From assembly GCF_009862265.1 (NCBI RefSeq), contig NZ_WWGX01000012.1:176-64175 (forward strand): DNA of 64,000 bases, read 5' to 3'. Below, in pieces: positions 7,827 through 15,987 of this stretch. The translations under genes were made by a program, and so were the position numbers. The stretch is from Streptomyces sp. SID8352. GTDB taxonomy: Bacteria > Actinomycetota > Actinomycetes > Streptomycetales > Streptomycetaceae. The notes under the pieces are model-generated. The model was not told the DNA's origin, did no database searches, and was given only the letters and a program-made list of their open reading frames with translations. Every line of letters begins with the position of its first letter. Positions within the stretch are counted from its first letter, which is position 1.

Positions 7827-9881
7827 CTAGGGGAAGGTGATCTTCCATCCGTCGATGTAGCCCGTGTCACCGGGGCCCTTGTCCTGGACGCGCAGCTTCC
7901 AGACGCCGTTGGCCGCGACCGAGGAGGCGTTGACCGTCCACGTCTGGTGGACGTCGGGTGCCGGGTCGTAGCCGCTGCTCTTCAGGCGGGCCGTCGCCCC
8001 GTTCGGGGCGACCAGGTCGATCTGGAGGTCGCCGCGCCAGGAGTGCGCGATGTCGACCGAGACCTGGAGGTTGGCCGGGGCGTTGCCGGTGCGGCCGGTG
8101 ACCGTGATCGGCGAGGTGACCGCCGCGCCGTAGTCCGGGATCTGGACGTCGGCGGTGTTCTCGAAGGTGGAGCCGTCGCCGGGCGGGTCGGTCGGGTCGC
8201 CGCCGCCGGAGCGGGCGCCGACGCCGACGGCCGCCCACGCGTCCTGCACCGCCGCGTACTCGGTGCCCGTCGTCCCGTACAGCTCGCCGGCCGCCGCGAG
8301 GGTGCCCGTGCGGGCGCCCGCGTAGTTGGTGGACGAGGTGAACTTCGTGACCAGGGCCCGGAACCAGATCTGCTCCGCCTTGGCGCGGCCGATGCCGGTG
8401 ACCGCGAGGCCGTCCGCGGTGGGCGAGTCGTAGCTGACGCCGTTGATGGTCTTGGCGCCGCTGCCCTCGCTCAGCAGGTAGAAGAAGTGGTTGGCGGGGC
8501 CGGAGGAGTAGTGGACGTCGATGCCTCCGATGCCGGAGTACCAGGAGTCCTTGGAGGCGCCGTCCCTGCTGGGCTTGTCCATGTAGCGCAGCGGGGTGCC
8601 GTTGCCGTTGATGTTGATCTTCTCGCCGATGAGGTAGTCGCCGACGTCGGAGGCGTTGGCGGCGAAGAACTCGGCCGAGGTGCCGAAGATGTCCGAGGTG
8701 GCCTCGTTGAGGCCGCCGGACTCACCGCTGTAGACGAGGCCCGCGGTGTTGGAGGTGACGCCGTGGGTCATCTCGTGCCCGGCCACGTCGATGGCGGTGA
8801 GCGGGCGGCTGTTGCCCGTGCCGTCGCCGTAGGTCATGCAGAAGCAGCTGTCGTCCCAGAAGGCGTTGACGTACGCGTTGCCGTAGTGGACCCGGGAGTA
8901 GGCGCCGACGCCGTCGCCCCGGATGCCCGAGCGGCCGTGCACCTGCTTGTAGTAGTCCCAGGTCAGCGCGGCGCCGTAGTGGGCGTCGGCGGCGGCGGTC
9001 TCGCTGTCGGCGGCGGTGCCGTTGCCCCAGACGTCGTCGGCGCCCGAGTAGAGGGTGCCGGTGCCGGAGGTGCCGCGGTTGAGGTTGTACGTCTTGTGGT
9101 TGCCGCGGGCGGTGTCGGTCAGCGAGTACGACGACCCGGACTGCGCGGTGCCCAGTGTCACGGTGCCGCTGTACAGGGTGTTGCCGGTGCCCTTGTGGAC
9201 GGCCTGGTACTGGTACAGCTCGGCGCCGGTGGCGGCGTCGGTGACGACGTGCAGGCTGCTCGGGGTGCCGTCCTCCTGGAGGCCGCCGACGACGGTCTCG
9301 TAGGCGAGGACGGGGGTGCCCTGCGCGGCCCAGACCACCCTGCGCGGGGCGCGGTCGGCGTCCGGCTTCTCGGCGCCGGCCGCCCTGGCGGCGGCGATGG
9401 CCCGGGTCTCGGCCCCGGCGGCGGAGATCTTCGGCGTCACGGTGGCGGGGGCGACGGCGCGGGTGACGGTGGCGGTCCTCGGGGCCCCTCCGGGGCGGCT
9501 CTCGACGACGAAGTCGCCGCCGAGGACGGGCAGTCCGTCGTAGGTGCGCTCGTAGCGGGTGTGCAGGGTGCCGTCGCGGTCCTTGACGACGTCGCGGACG
9601 ACCAGCTTCTCCTTGGCGCCCAGGCCGAGTTCGGCGGCGGTCCGGGCGGTGGCGGCACCGGCGTCGCGTATCAGTCCGGCGCGCTGGGCGGGGGAGAGGG
9701 CGACGAGTCCGGCGCCCTTGGCGGGGGGCGCCGTCGGGGCGGCGGTGGCCGGACCGGACTGGACGGCCGCCGCCACCAGCGCGGCGACGCCGGCCAGGGC
9801 GACGGCGGCGGAGCGGAGCCGGGTCCTGCGGTGGGGTGGGACGGGAGAGGTGTCTCTGTGGGGAGAGCTGCTGCTCAACAC
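7827..9881 (-). CDS. Secreted M4 metalloprotease with C-terminal P (proprotein convertase) domain
   Basis: Protein of 684 residues with the same plan as its neighbour: signal peptide (SAAVALAGVAALVAAAVQSG), FTP/PepSY propeptide, then the thermolysin-type domain with VAGHEMTHGV (about residue 370), GGLNEATSD and DVHYSSGPANHFFY. It adds a Gly/Pro linker (GGGDPTDPPGDG) and, from about residue 565, a beta-sandwich P domain recognisable from SWRGDLQIDLVAPNGA and GYIDGWKITFP. The GTG start follows AAGGAGTC, the same ribosome site as the first copy. A 74-bp stretch (8569-8642) is identical to 6231-6304 in the neighbour, pointing to recent duplication or gene conversion. Confidence 0.95.
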   Translation of the reverse strand: MLSSSSPHRDTSPVPPHRRTRLRSAAVALAGVAALVAAAVQSGPATAAPTAPPAKGAGLVALSPAQRAGLIRDAGAATARTAAELGLGAKEKLVVRDVVKDRDGTLHTRYERTYDGLPVLGGDFVVESRPGGAPRTATVTRAVAPATVTPKISAAGAETRAIAAARAAGAEKPDADRAPRRVVWAAQGTPVLAYETVVGGLQEDGTPSSLHVVTDAATGAELYQYQAVHKGTGNTLYSGTVTLGTAQSGSSYSLTDTARGNHKTYNLNRGTSGTGTLYSGADDVWGNGTAADSETAAADAHYGAALTWDYYKQVHGRSGIRGDGVGAYSRVHYGNAYVNAFWDDSCFCMTYGDGTGNSRPLTAIDVAGHEMTHGVTSNTAGLVYSGESGGLNEATSDIFGTSAEFFAANASDVGDYLIGEKININGNGTPLRYMDKPSRDGASKDSWYSGIGGIDVHYSSGPANHFFYLLSEGSGAKTINGVSYDSPTADGLAVTGIGRAKAEQIWFRALVTKFTSSTNYAGARTGTLAAAGELYGTTGTEYAAVQDAWAAVGVGARSGGGDPTDPPGDGSTFENTADVQIPDYGAAVTSPITVTGRTGNAPANLQVSVDIAHSWRGDLQIDLVAPNGATARLKSSGYDPAPDVHQTWTVNASSVAANGVWKLRVQDKGPGDTGYIDGWKITFP

Positions 9882-10428
9882 TGACTCCTTCTGCGCGGGC
9901 CGCGGATCGCGCGGCCTGGGGAGACCGGCCGGCGGGTGGGCCGGCCGGGCGGTGCGGGAGATACGCAGATGTGGTGTGCGGACGCGTGGAGCGGGCCGGG
10001 GCGCGGCGCTGGAACGCCGGTTGCGGGGGCGCTGCGGAACGGCCGTCGGAAGAGTCGCAGGAGAACGTGGTTCTTGTCAGGAGCGCGTCAGTAGGTTGGC
10101 CGAAAGTCGTTCGTTGTCCGGGCGTTCACGTTCGATATACGGACCCTTCACGTGGTGCGGCTCCGGCCCGTCCGCGCCCCGGGAGGGGGCCACCGCCCGC
10201 CCCGGGGCGGGGGCGCGTCCGCACCGGGGCGGGCCGCGTCCGTACCGGAGGCACCGCGCGTCCGGCCGGGTGCGGGAGCCCCTCGCCAGGTGCCGCGTCC
10301 GCCCGGGCCTCGGCGACCGCCCGGGGGCCGCCGCGCGCCGGTCCGGGAGCCGCCGCGCGTCCGCCGTCCCGGGCCCGCCGTCGCCCGCCCGGGGTGCCCG
10401 TGCCGCCCGGGTCGGCTCAGGACAGTGC
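9882..10428. other. Intergenic region between protease and ABC exporter genes
   Basis: About 550 bases without a gene. The part nearest the protease (about 10030-10150) is less GC-rich and probably holds its promoter, including the shared GTTGGCCGAA at 10095-10104. The rest (10160-10420) is low-complexity GC sequence past the ABC operon stop. I saw no clear hairpin. Confidence 0.5.
10095..10104. promoter_or_regulatory. Second copy of the protease-upstream decamer
   Basis: GTTGGCCGAA, identical to 7656-7665, 214 bases upstream of the second protease start. No more is known from the sequence. Confidence 0.35.
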
Positions 10429-12297
10429 CTAGGACAGGCTGTCGCGCCAGGCGCGGTGCAGATGGGCGAAGCGGCCCGTGCCGGCGATCAGTTCGGCCGG
10501 GGGGCCGTCCTCCACGATCCGGCCGCCCTCCATCACCAGCACCCGGTCCGCGATCTCCACCGTCGACAGCCGGTGCGCGATCACCACCGCCGTACGGCCC
10601 CGCAGCACCGTCGCCATCGCCCGCTGCACCGCCCGTTCCCCGGGGACGTCCAGCGAACTGGTCGCCTCGTCCAGGATCAGCACCGCCGGGTCGGCCAGCA
10701 GCGCCCGCGCGAACGCCACCAGTTGCCGCTGCCCGGCGGAGATCCGCCCGCCCCGCTTGCGGACGTCGGTGTCGTAGCCGTCGGGCAGGGCCGCGATGAA
10801 CTCGTGGGCGCCGATGGCCCGCGCCGCCCGCTCGATCTCCTCCCGGGTGGCCGAGGGGCGCCCGATGGCGATGTTCTCCGCGACCGTGCCGGAGAACAGG
10901 AACGCCTCCTGCGTCACCATCACCACCCCGCGCCGCAGTTCGGGCACGGCCAGCTCGCGCAGGTCCGTCCCGTCCAGCAGCACCCGCCCGGCCGAGGGGT
11001 CGTAGAACCGGGCGAGCAGCTTGGCCAGCGTCGACTTGCCCGCCCCGGTCGAGCCCACCACCGCGACGGTCTGCCCGGCCGGGAGGACCAGGTCGAAGCG
11101 GGGCAGAACCTCGCCGCCGGTGCGGTAGCCGAAGCTCACCGCGTCGAAGACCACTTCCCGCCCGGGGTGCTCCGACGCCAGGGGCGGCAGCTCCCCGGGC
11201 GCGGCCGGTTCCGGCACCGACGGGGTCTGCGCCAGCAGCCCGGCGATCTTCTCCAGCGAGGCCCCCGCGGACTGGTAGGAGTTGAGGAACATGCCGAGCC
11301 GGTCGATCGGGTCGTACAGGCGCCGCAGGTAGAGCACGGCCGCCGCCAGCACCCCGAGCGCCAGCGTGCCCTCCGCCACCCGGTACGCGCCCCACAGCAC
11401 GATCCCCGCGACGGCGGTGTTGGCGACCAGCCGGGAGCCGACGACATAGCGGGCCATCTCCAGCAGCGCGTCCCCGTTGGTCCGCTCGTGGCGGGCGTTG
11501 AGCACCGCGAAGTCGGCGTCGTTGGCGGCCTCCCGGCGGAAGGCCCGCACCGGGCGGATGCCGTTCAGCGTCTCCACGAACTTCACGATGACCGCCGCCA
11601 TCGCCGTCGACCGCTCCGCGTAGACCCGGCCCGCGCGCCGCTGGTAGGACCGGATCAGCAGGCACAGCGGCACGAACGACCCCACCGCGACCGCCCCGAG
11701 GCCCAGGTCCAGCCACAGCAGCATCAGCGAGATGGAGACGAAGGAGAGGACGACCGTGACGAGTTCCTGGAGCCCGTCGCCGAGCAGCTCCCGCAGCGAC
11801 TCCACGTCCGTGGTGGACCGGGAGATCAGCCGCCCCGAGGTGTAGCGCTCGTGGAAGTCGACGCTCAGCGCCTGCGCGTGCCGGAAGATCCGGCCCCGCA
11901 GCTCCAGCAGCACGTCCTGGTTGACCCGTGCCGAGAGGATGATGAAGCCGTACTGCAGGGCGCCCCCGGCCACCGAGCAGAGCAGATAGCCGGCGGCCAC
12001 CGCGACCAGCGGCCCGCTGTCGCCCGCCCGCAGGGCCGGCACCGCGCGGTCGATGGCGTACGCCACCAGCAGCGGGCCCGCCTGCACCGCCGCCTGCTGG
12101 AGCAGCAGGAGCAGCGCCGCCGCGGCCACCCGGGCCCGCAACGGCGCCAGCAGGGAGCGCAGCAGGGCGGCGGTCGCCCCGGGCGGGCCCGCCAGCAGAT
12201 CCTGGTCGACGGGATCGACGACGGCGCCGGAACCCCTCGCCCGGTCCTCGCCCTCGGGCCGTTCACGGTCCGGCGCGGTGGCCGTGGGCGCCGTCAT
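10429..12297 (-). CDS. ABC exporter half-transporter, catalytically complete NBD
   Basis: Protein of 622 residues: N-terminal type IV exporter membrane domain (six segments, about 60-340) fused to an ATPase domain. Walker A is GSTGAGKSTL (about residue 415). Walker B with its catalytic Glu is VLILDEATSSLD (about 543). The signature is ISAGQRQ rather than LSGGQ. It overlaps the preceding gene by ATGA and must be its partner. In heterodimeric exporters the subunit with the intact Glu usually has the imperfect signature that faces the partner's degenerate Walker B, and that is seen here. The substrate cannot be told; drug or lipid export is typical. Confidence 0.93.
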   Translation of the reverse strand: MTAPTATAPDRERPEGEDRARGSGAVVDPVDQDLLAGPPGATAALLRSLLAPLRARVAAAALLLLLQQAAVQAGPLLVAYAIDRAVPALRAGDSGPLVAVAAGYLLCSVAGGALQYGFIILSARVNQDVLLELRGRIFRHAQALSVDFHERYTSGRLISRSTTDVESLRELLGDGLQELVTVVLSFVSISLMLLWLDLGLGAVAVGSFVPLCLLIRSYQRRAGRVYAERSTAMAAVIVKFVETLNGIRPVRAFRREAANDADFAVLNARHERTNGDALLEMARYVVGSRLVANTAVAGIVLWGAYRVAEGTLALGVLAAAVLYLRRLYDPIDRLGMFLNSYQSAGASLEKIAGLLAQTPSVPEPAAPGELPPLASEHPGREVVFDAVSFGYRTGGEVLPRFDLVLPAGQTVAVVGSTGAGKSTLAKLLARFYDPSAGRVLLDGTDLRELAVPELRRGVVMVTQEAFLFSGTVAENIAIGRPSATREEIERAARAIGAHEFIAALPDGYDTDVRKRGGRISAGQRQLVAFARALLADPAVLILDEATSSLDVPGERAVQRAMATVLRGRTAVVIAHRLSTVEIADRVLVMEGGRIVEDGPPAELIAGTGRFAHLHRAWRDSLS

Positions 12298-14264
12298 CGG
12301 ACGTCCCCCTCCTCGTGCTCCTCGTGTCCCGCCATCAGATGGGCGTACTCGGCATGGGTGCGCAGCAGCTCCTGGTGGCTGCCGACGGCGGCGATCCGGC
12401 CGCCGGAGAGCAGCGCCACCCGGTCCGCGAGCAGGACCGTGGAGGGGCGGTGCGCCACGATCAGCGCGGTGGTGTCCGCGAGGACCCGGCGCAGCGCGGC
12501 CTCGACGGCCGCCTCGGTGTGCACGTCCAGCGCGGACAGCGGGTCGTCCAGGACGAGGAACCGCGGCCTGCCGACCACGGCCCGCGCCAGGGCGAGGCGC
12601 TGGCGCTGCCCGCCGGACAGGCTGAGCCCCTGCTCGCCGACGGGGGTGCCGGTGCCCTGCGGCAGCGCGTGCGCGAAGTCGGCCTGGGCGATGGCCAGGG
12701 CCCGGACCAGCTCGTCGTCACCCGCGCCGGGACCGGCGCCCATGAGGACGTTCTCCCCGACGGTGGCCGAGAACAGGGTGGGCTCCTCGAAGGCGACGGC
12801 CACCAGGGCGCGCAGCTCCTCGCGGGGCAGGGCGGTGATGTCCACGCCGTCCAGGGTGATCCGGCCGGAGGTCACCTCGTGCAGCCGGGGGATCAGCGCG
12901 GTGAGCGTCGTCTTGCCGCTGCCGGTGGCGCCGACCAGGGCCATCGACTCGCCGGGGCGGATGTGCAGATCGACGCGGTCGAGCAGGGGAGGGGAGCCGG
13001 GGGGCGCGTCGGGGTAGCGGAAGCGGACGTTCTCGAAGCGGAGCCCGGCGGTGCCGGGGCGTCCCGCCTCCCGGGCGCCGGGGCCGACGGCGCCCTTGGC
13101 CGCCGGGGCCCCGGCAACCGAGGCGTCCGGGGTCCCCGCCCCGGCGACTCCGGACGGGGCCCCGGCGGCCGGGTGCGGGGCGGCCGGGACCGGGGCGGCC
13201 GGGCGGTGGGCGACACGGACGCTCCGCCCGGCGGCGGGTGGGGCGGACGCCGTGCCGCTCTCCTCCTCGGCGTCCATCACCTCGAAGTACCGGTCGGTCG
13301 CGGTGGCCGCCTCCTGGCTCATCGCCAGCAGGAAGCCGATGGACTCCACGGGCCAGCGCAGCGCCAGCGCCGTGGACAGGAAGGCCACCAGCGTCCCCGC
13401 CGACAGCGCCCCGTCGGCCACCTGGACCACGCCCACCACCAGCGCCGCGCCGACGGCCACTTCGGGCAGGGTCACGATGACCGCCCAGATGCCGGCCAGC
13501 AGCCGCGCCTTGCGCAGCTCCGTCCCCCGCAGGGTCCCGGACAGCTCCCGGAAGGCCCGCGCCTGGCTGCGGTGGCGCCCGAAGCCCTTGATGATCCGGA
13601 TGCCGAGCACGCTCTCCTCGACCACGGTCGTCAGATCGCCCACCTGGTCCTGGGCGAGCCGCGCCACCGCCGAGTACTTCTTCTCGAACGCCGCCAGGGT
13701 GGCCACCACGGGCACGGCGGGTCCGAGGATCACCAGTCCCAGCAGCCAGTCCTGCATCAGCATGATGACCACGCCGACCAGGATCGTCACCCCGTTGACC
13801 AGCAGGAAGGTCAGCGGGAACGCCAGGAACATGCGCAGCAGCATCAGATCGGTGGTGCCGCGCGAGAGGAGCTGCCCCGACGCCCACCGGTCGTGGAAGG
13901 CGACCGGGAGCCGCTGCACGTGCCGGTAGAGGTCGGCCCGCATCCGCGCCTCGATCCGCGACAGCGGCCGGGCCACCAGCCACCGCCGCAGCCCGAACAG
14001 CAGCGCCTCGCCCACCCCCAGGAGCAGCAGGAACAGGGCGCCGAGCCACACCCCGGCCGTGTCCCCGTCCGCGACGGGCCCGTCCACCATCCACTTCAGG
14101 ACCAGCGGGATCACCAGCCCCGTGCAGGAGGCGACGACCGCGATGAGGGCGGCGAAGGACAGCCGGGCCCGCACGGGCCGCACATACGGCCACAGCCGCA
14201 GCAGCGCGCGCACGGCGGAGCGGTCCGGGGGGGATTCCTCGGGGGAGGCAGGTGTGGTGGGCAT
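12294..14264 (-). CDS. ABC exporter half-transporter, degenerate NBD
   Basis: Protein of 656 residues and first gene of the exporter pair. Membrane domain at about 30-335, then an unusual Ala/Pro/Gly-rich linker of about 75 residues, then the ATPase domain. Walker A is GATGSGKTTL (about residue 444) and the signature LSGGQRQRLALARAV is canonical. Walker B reads FLVLDDPLSALD, so Asp replaces the catalytic Glu. Together with ISAGQ in the partner, this defines one consensus and one degenerate ATP site, the hallmark of heterodimeric type IV exporters. From memory, the same pair lies near the M4 protease genes in other Streptomyces. Confidence 0.93.
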   Translation of the reverse strand: MPTTPASPEESPPDRSAVRALLRLWPYVRPVRARLSFAALIAVVASCTGLVIPLVLKWMVDGPVADGDTAGVWLGALFLLLLGVGEALLFGLRRWLVARPLSRIEARMRADLYRHVQRLPVAFHDRWASGQLLSRGTTDLMLLRMFLAFPLTFLLVNGVTILVGVVIMLMQDWLLGLVILGPAVPVVATLAAFEKKYSAVARLAQDQVGDLTTVVEESVLGIRIIKGFGRHRSQARAFRELSGTLRGTELRKARLLAGIWAVIVTLPEVAVGAALVVGVVQVADGALSAGTLVAFLSTALALRWPVESIGFLLAMSQEAATATDRYFEVMDAEEESGTASAPPAAGRSVRVAHRPAAPVPAAPHPAAGAPSGVAGAGTPDASVAGAPAAKGAVGPGAREAGRPGTAGLRFENVRFRYPDAPPGSPPLLDRVDLHIRPGESMALVGATGSGKTTLTALIPRLHEVTSGRITLDGVDITALPREELRALVAVAFEEPTLFSATVGENVLMGAGPGAGDDELVRALAIAQADFAHALPQGTGTPVGEQGLSLSGGQRQRLALARAVVGRPRFLVLDDPLSALDVHTEAAVEAALRRVLADTTALIVAHRPSTVLLADRVALLSGGRIAAVGSHQELLRTHAEYAHLMAGHEEHEEGDVR

Positions 14265-14471
14265 CAGGACCGAGCCTACGGTTCACCACTGACACTGCCC
14301 AGTGGGTTTCCGCGCGGCCGGGCCGCCCCGGGGGAGGGGGCCGGAGGGGGAACCTCCGGCGGAACGGCCCCCGCCCGGGGCGCGGGGACGGCCCCCGCCG
14401 GGTGCCGCCCCGGCAGCCGCGCCCGCGCCCGCGCCCGCCTCCGGCGTCCCGGTGTGTCGGCGTCCCGGCGT

Positions 14472-14546
14472 CCCTACGTGTCGGCCCCGATGGTCCGGCG
14501 GCCCTACGTGTCGGCCCGCACGTCCCGGCGGCCCTACGCGTCGGCG
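14472..14546. repeat. 30-bp tandem repeat running into the GAF gene 3' end
   Basis: CCCTACGTGTCGGC recurs at 14472 and 14502, and as CCCTACGCGTCGGC at 14532, a spacing of exactly 30 bases. The last copy contains the stop codon and final residues of the minus-strand GAF protein. Confidence 0.85.
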
Positions 14547-15136
14547 TCCGCCAGCAGCCGCTCCAGCTCCGTCATCAGCCGCACCGCCGCCGCCCGCTGG
14601 TCACCGGCGAGCCCGCCCCGCCGGGGCGCCCGCGGCCGGCGGTCGATGGCGATCCGCAGCGCCGCCGCGGCCTGCCGCGCGAAGAGGGACAGCAGGTCCA
14701 GCTCGCTGAGGCTGGAGCGGGCCTGCGGGGCCGGGTCGAGCACCTCCAGCACGCCGAGGACCCGGTCGTCGTGCAGCAGCGGCGCCGCCATCAGCGCGTC
14801 CGGCACGTACGCCGTGGACTCCGCCAGCGCCCGGTCGAAGGAGGAGTCCCGGGCGAGGTCGTCCACGATCACGGACTCCCCGGACATCGCCACCCACCCG
14901 GCGATGCCCCGTCCGGCCGGGAAGCGCCGCCCGGTCAGGAACTCCTCCCCCTGACCGGACACCGCCTGGAAGACCAGTTCCTGCGTGCCGTCGTCGAGCA
15001 GCAGGACCGAGCTGGCCCCGGCGCCGAAGATGGCCCGCGCCACGTCGACGACCGACTGGAGGAGTTCCCGGACCGAGGCGTCCTCGCCCGGACCGTCGGG
15101 GGTGGGGGCCGTCGCGGGCCCGATCGGAAGAGTCAT
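14534..15136 (-). CDS. GAF domain sensor protein
   Basis: Protein of 200 residues starting MTLPIGPATAP, overlapping the subtilase stop by ATGA. Residues about 25-165 form a GAF domain: LLQSVVDVARAIFGAGASSVLLLDDG, then GRRFPAGRGIAGWVAMSGESVIVDD and MAAPLLHDDRVLGVLEVLD. GAF domains bind small ligands or cyclic nucleotides, or mediate protein contacts. There is no attached kinase, cyclase or HTH domain. As last gene of an operon that also encodes a class III cyclase-like protein, a role as effector or ligand sensor for that protein is a reasonable guess but not shown. The C-terminal helix is short and Leu-rich. Confidence 0.85.
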   Translation of the reverse strand: MTLPIGPATAPTPDGPGEDASVRELLQSVVDVARAIFGAGASSVLLLDDGTQELVFQAVSGQGEEFLTGRRFPAGRGIAGWVAMSGESVIVDDLARDSSFDRALAESTAYVPDALMAAPLLHDDRVLGVLEVLDPAPQARSSLSELDLLSLFARQAAAALRIAIDRRPRAPRRGGLAGDQRAAAVRLMTELERLLADADA

Positions 15137-15987
15137 GGGGCACCTCTGCTGCCGGGTCGGGCGACCTGCACGTTGGCCGCCGAGAGAAAGAGGGCGTTCT
15201 TGAGCTGGAAGGTCGTCATGCGGGGGTGCGCGGACAGCAGCCGGGCGCACAGCCCGGCGACGAACGGGGTGGCGAAGCTGTTGCCGGTGGTGCGGATGCT
15301 GGCCCCGCCGAGCCAGGCCACCTCGACGTTCTGCCCGGGGGCGAAGAACTCGACCGGCGGGTCCGGGTTGTACAGGTGCAGCCCGGGGTCGTCCTCCTGG
15401 TGGCTGCCGACCGAGACGACCGAGGCGAACCGCCACGGGAAGCTCTCCACCGGCGTGTTGTGCGCCGAGGCGGTGATCACCGTCCGGTTGAAGTACGCCT
15501 CGTCGGCGAGGGCGTGCAGCTCCTCCGCGAACCGCGCCCGCGTGGTGGACAGACTGAGGTTGATCACGTCGAAACGCTGTCGGACGGCCCAGCGCAGCCC
15601 CGCGATCAGCATGTCGCCGGTCCCGGAGAACCGCTCTCCGAGGACCCGCACGCTGTGCAGCTCGCACTCCGGGGCCGTACGGCGGATGATCCCGGCGCAC
15701 GCGGTGCCGTGGCCGCAGACGTCGCCGGTGTCCGTCTCCCGCACGGAGACGGTCCCGTCGTCGTCCCGGACCACCACCCGGGACCCGGCGACCGGGCCCA
15801 CCAGCGGGTGGTCCCGCTCCACCCCCGAGTCCACCACGCACACCCGGACACCGGCGCCGGTGCCGCCGGGCAGCGGCCGTTCGGCCGGTTCGGGGCCCCG
15901 GTCGGCCAGGACGGGGATGTCCCCTGGGCCCCGGCCGCGCAGGCTCCAGGTCAGCCCGTCGCCGGGGCCCGCCGTCGCGGTCGTCAT
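15133..15987 (-). CDS. Cytoplasmic subtilisin-like serine protease (S8)
   Basis: Protease of 284 residues from MTTATAGPGDGLTW, behind a GGAGAG site and overlapping the stop of the preceding gene by ATGA. The full triad is present: Asp in RVCVVDSGVERDH, His in CGHGTACAGII and Ser in GNSFATPFVAGL. The oxyanion Asn is probably in ITASAHNTPVES. No signal peptide, propeptide or membrane anchor is seen, so it should act inside the cell. It is small for the family, little more than the catalytic core. Its operon also holds a radical SAM protein and a small peptide, so leader-peptide removal is an attractive but unproven role; processing of the ATPase regulator is an alternative. Confidence 0.9.
   Translation of the reverse strand: MTTATAGPGDGLTWSLRGRGPGDIPVLADRGPEPAERPLPGGTGAGVRVCVVDSGVERDHPLVGPVAGSRVVVRDDDGTVSVRETDTGDVCGHGTACAGIIRRTAPECELHSVRVLGERFSGTGDMLIAGLRWAVRQRFDVINLSLSTTRARFAEELHALADEAYFNRTVITASAHNTPVESFPWRFASVVSVGSHQEDDPGLHLYNPDPPVEFFAPGQNVEVAWLGGASIRTTGNSFATPFVAGLCARLLSAHPRMTTFQLKNALFLSAANVQVARPGSRGAP

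Noticed and set aside
10148..11716. 522-residue minus frame over the ABC exporter 3' part
   Set aside because: Out-of-frame reading of the exporter gene; no hydrophobic segments or ATPase motifs in this frame.
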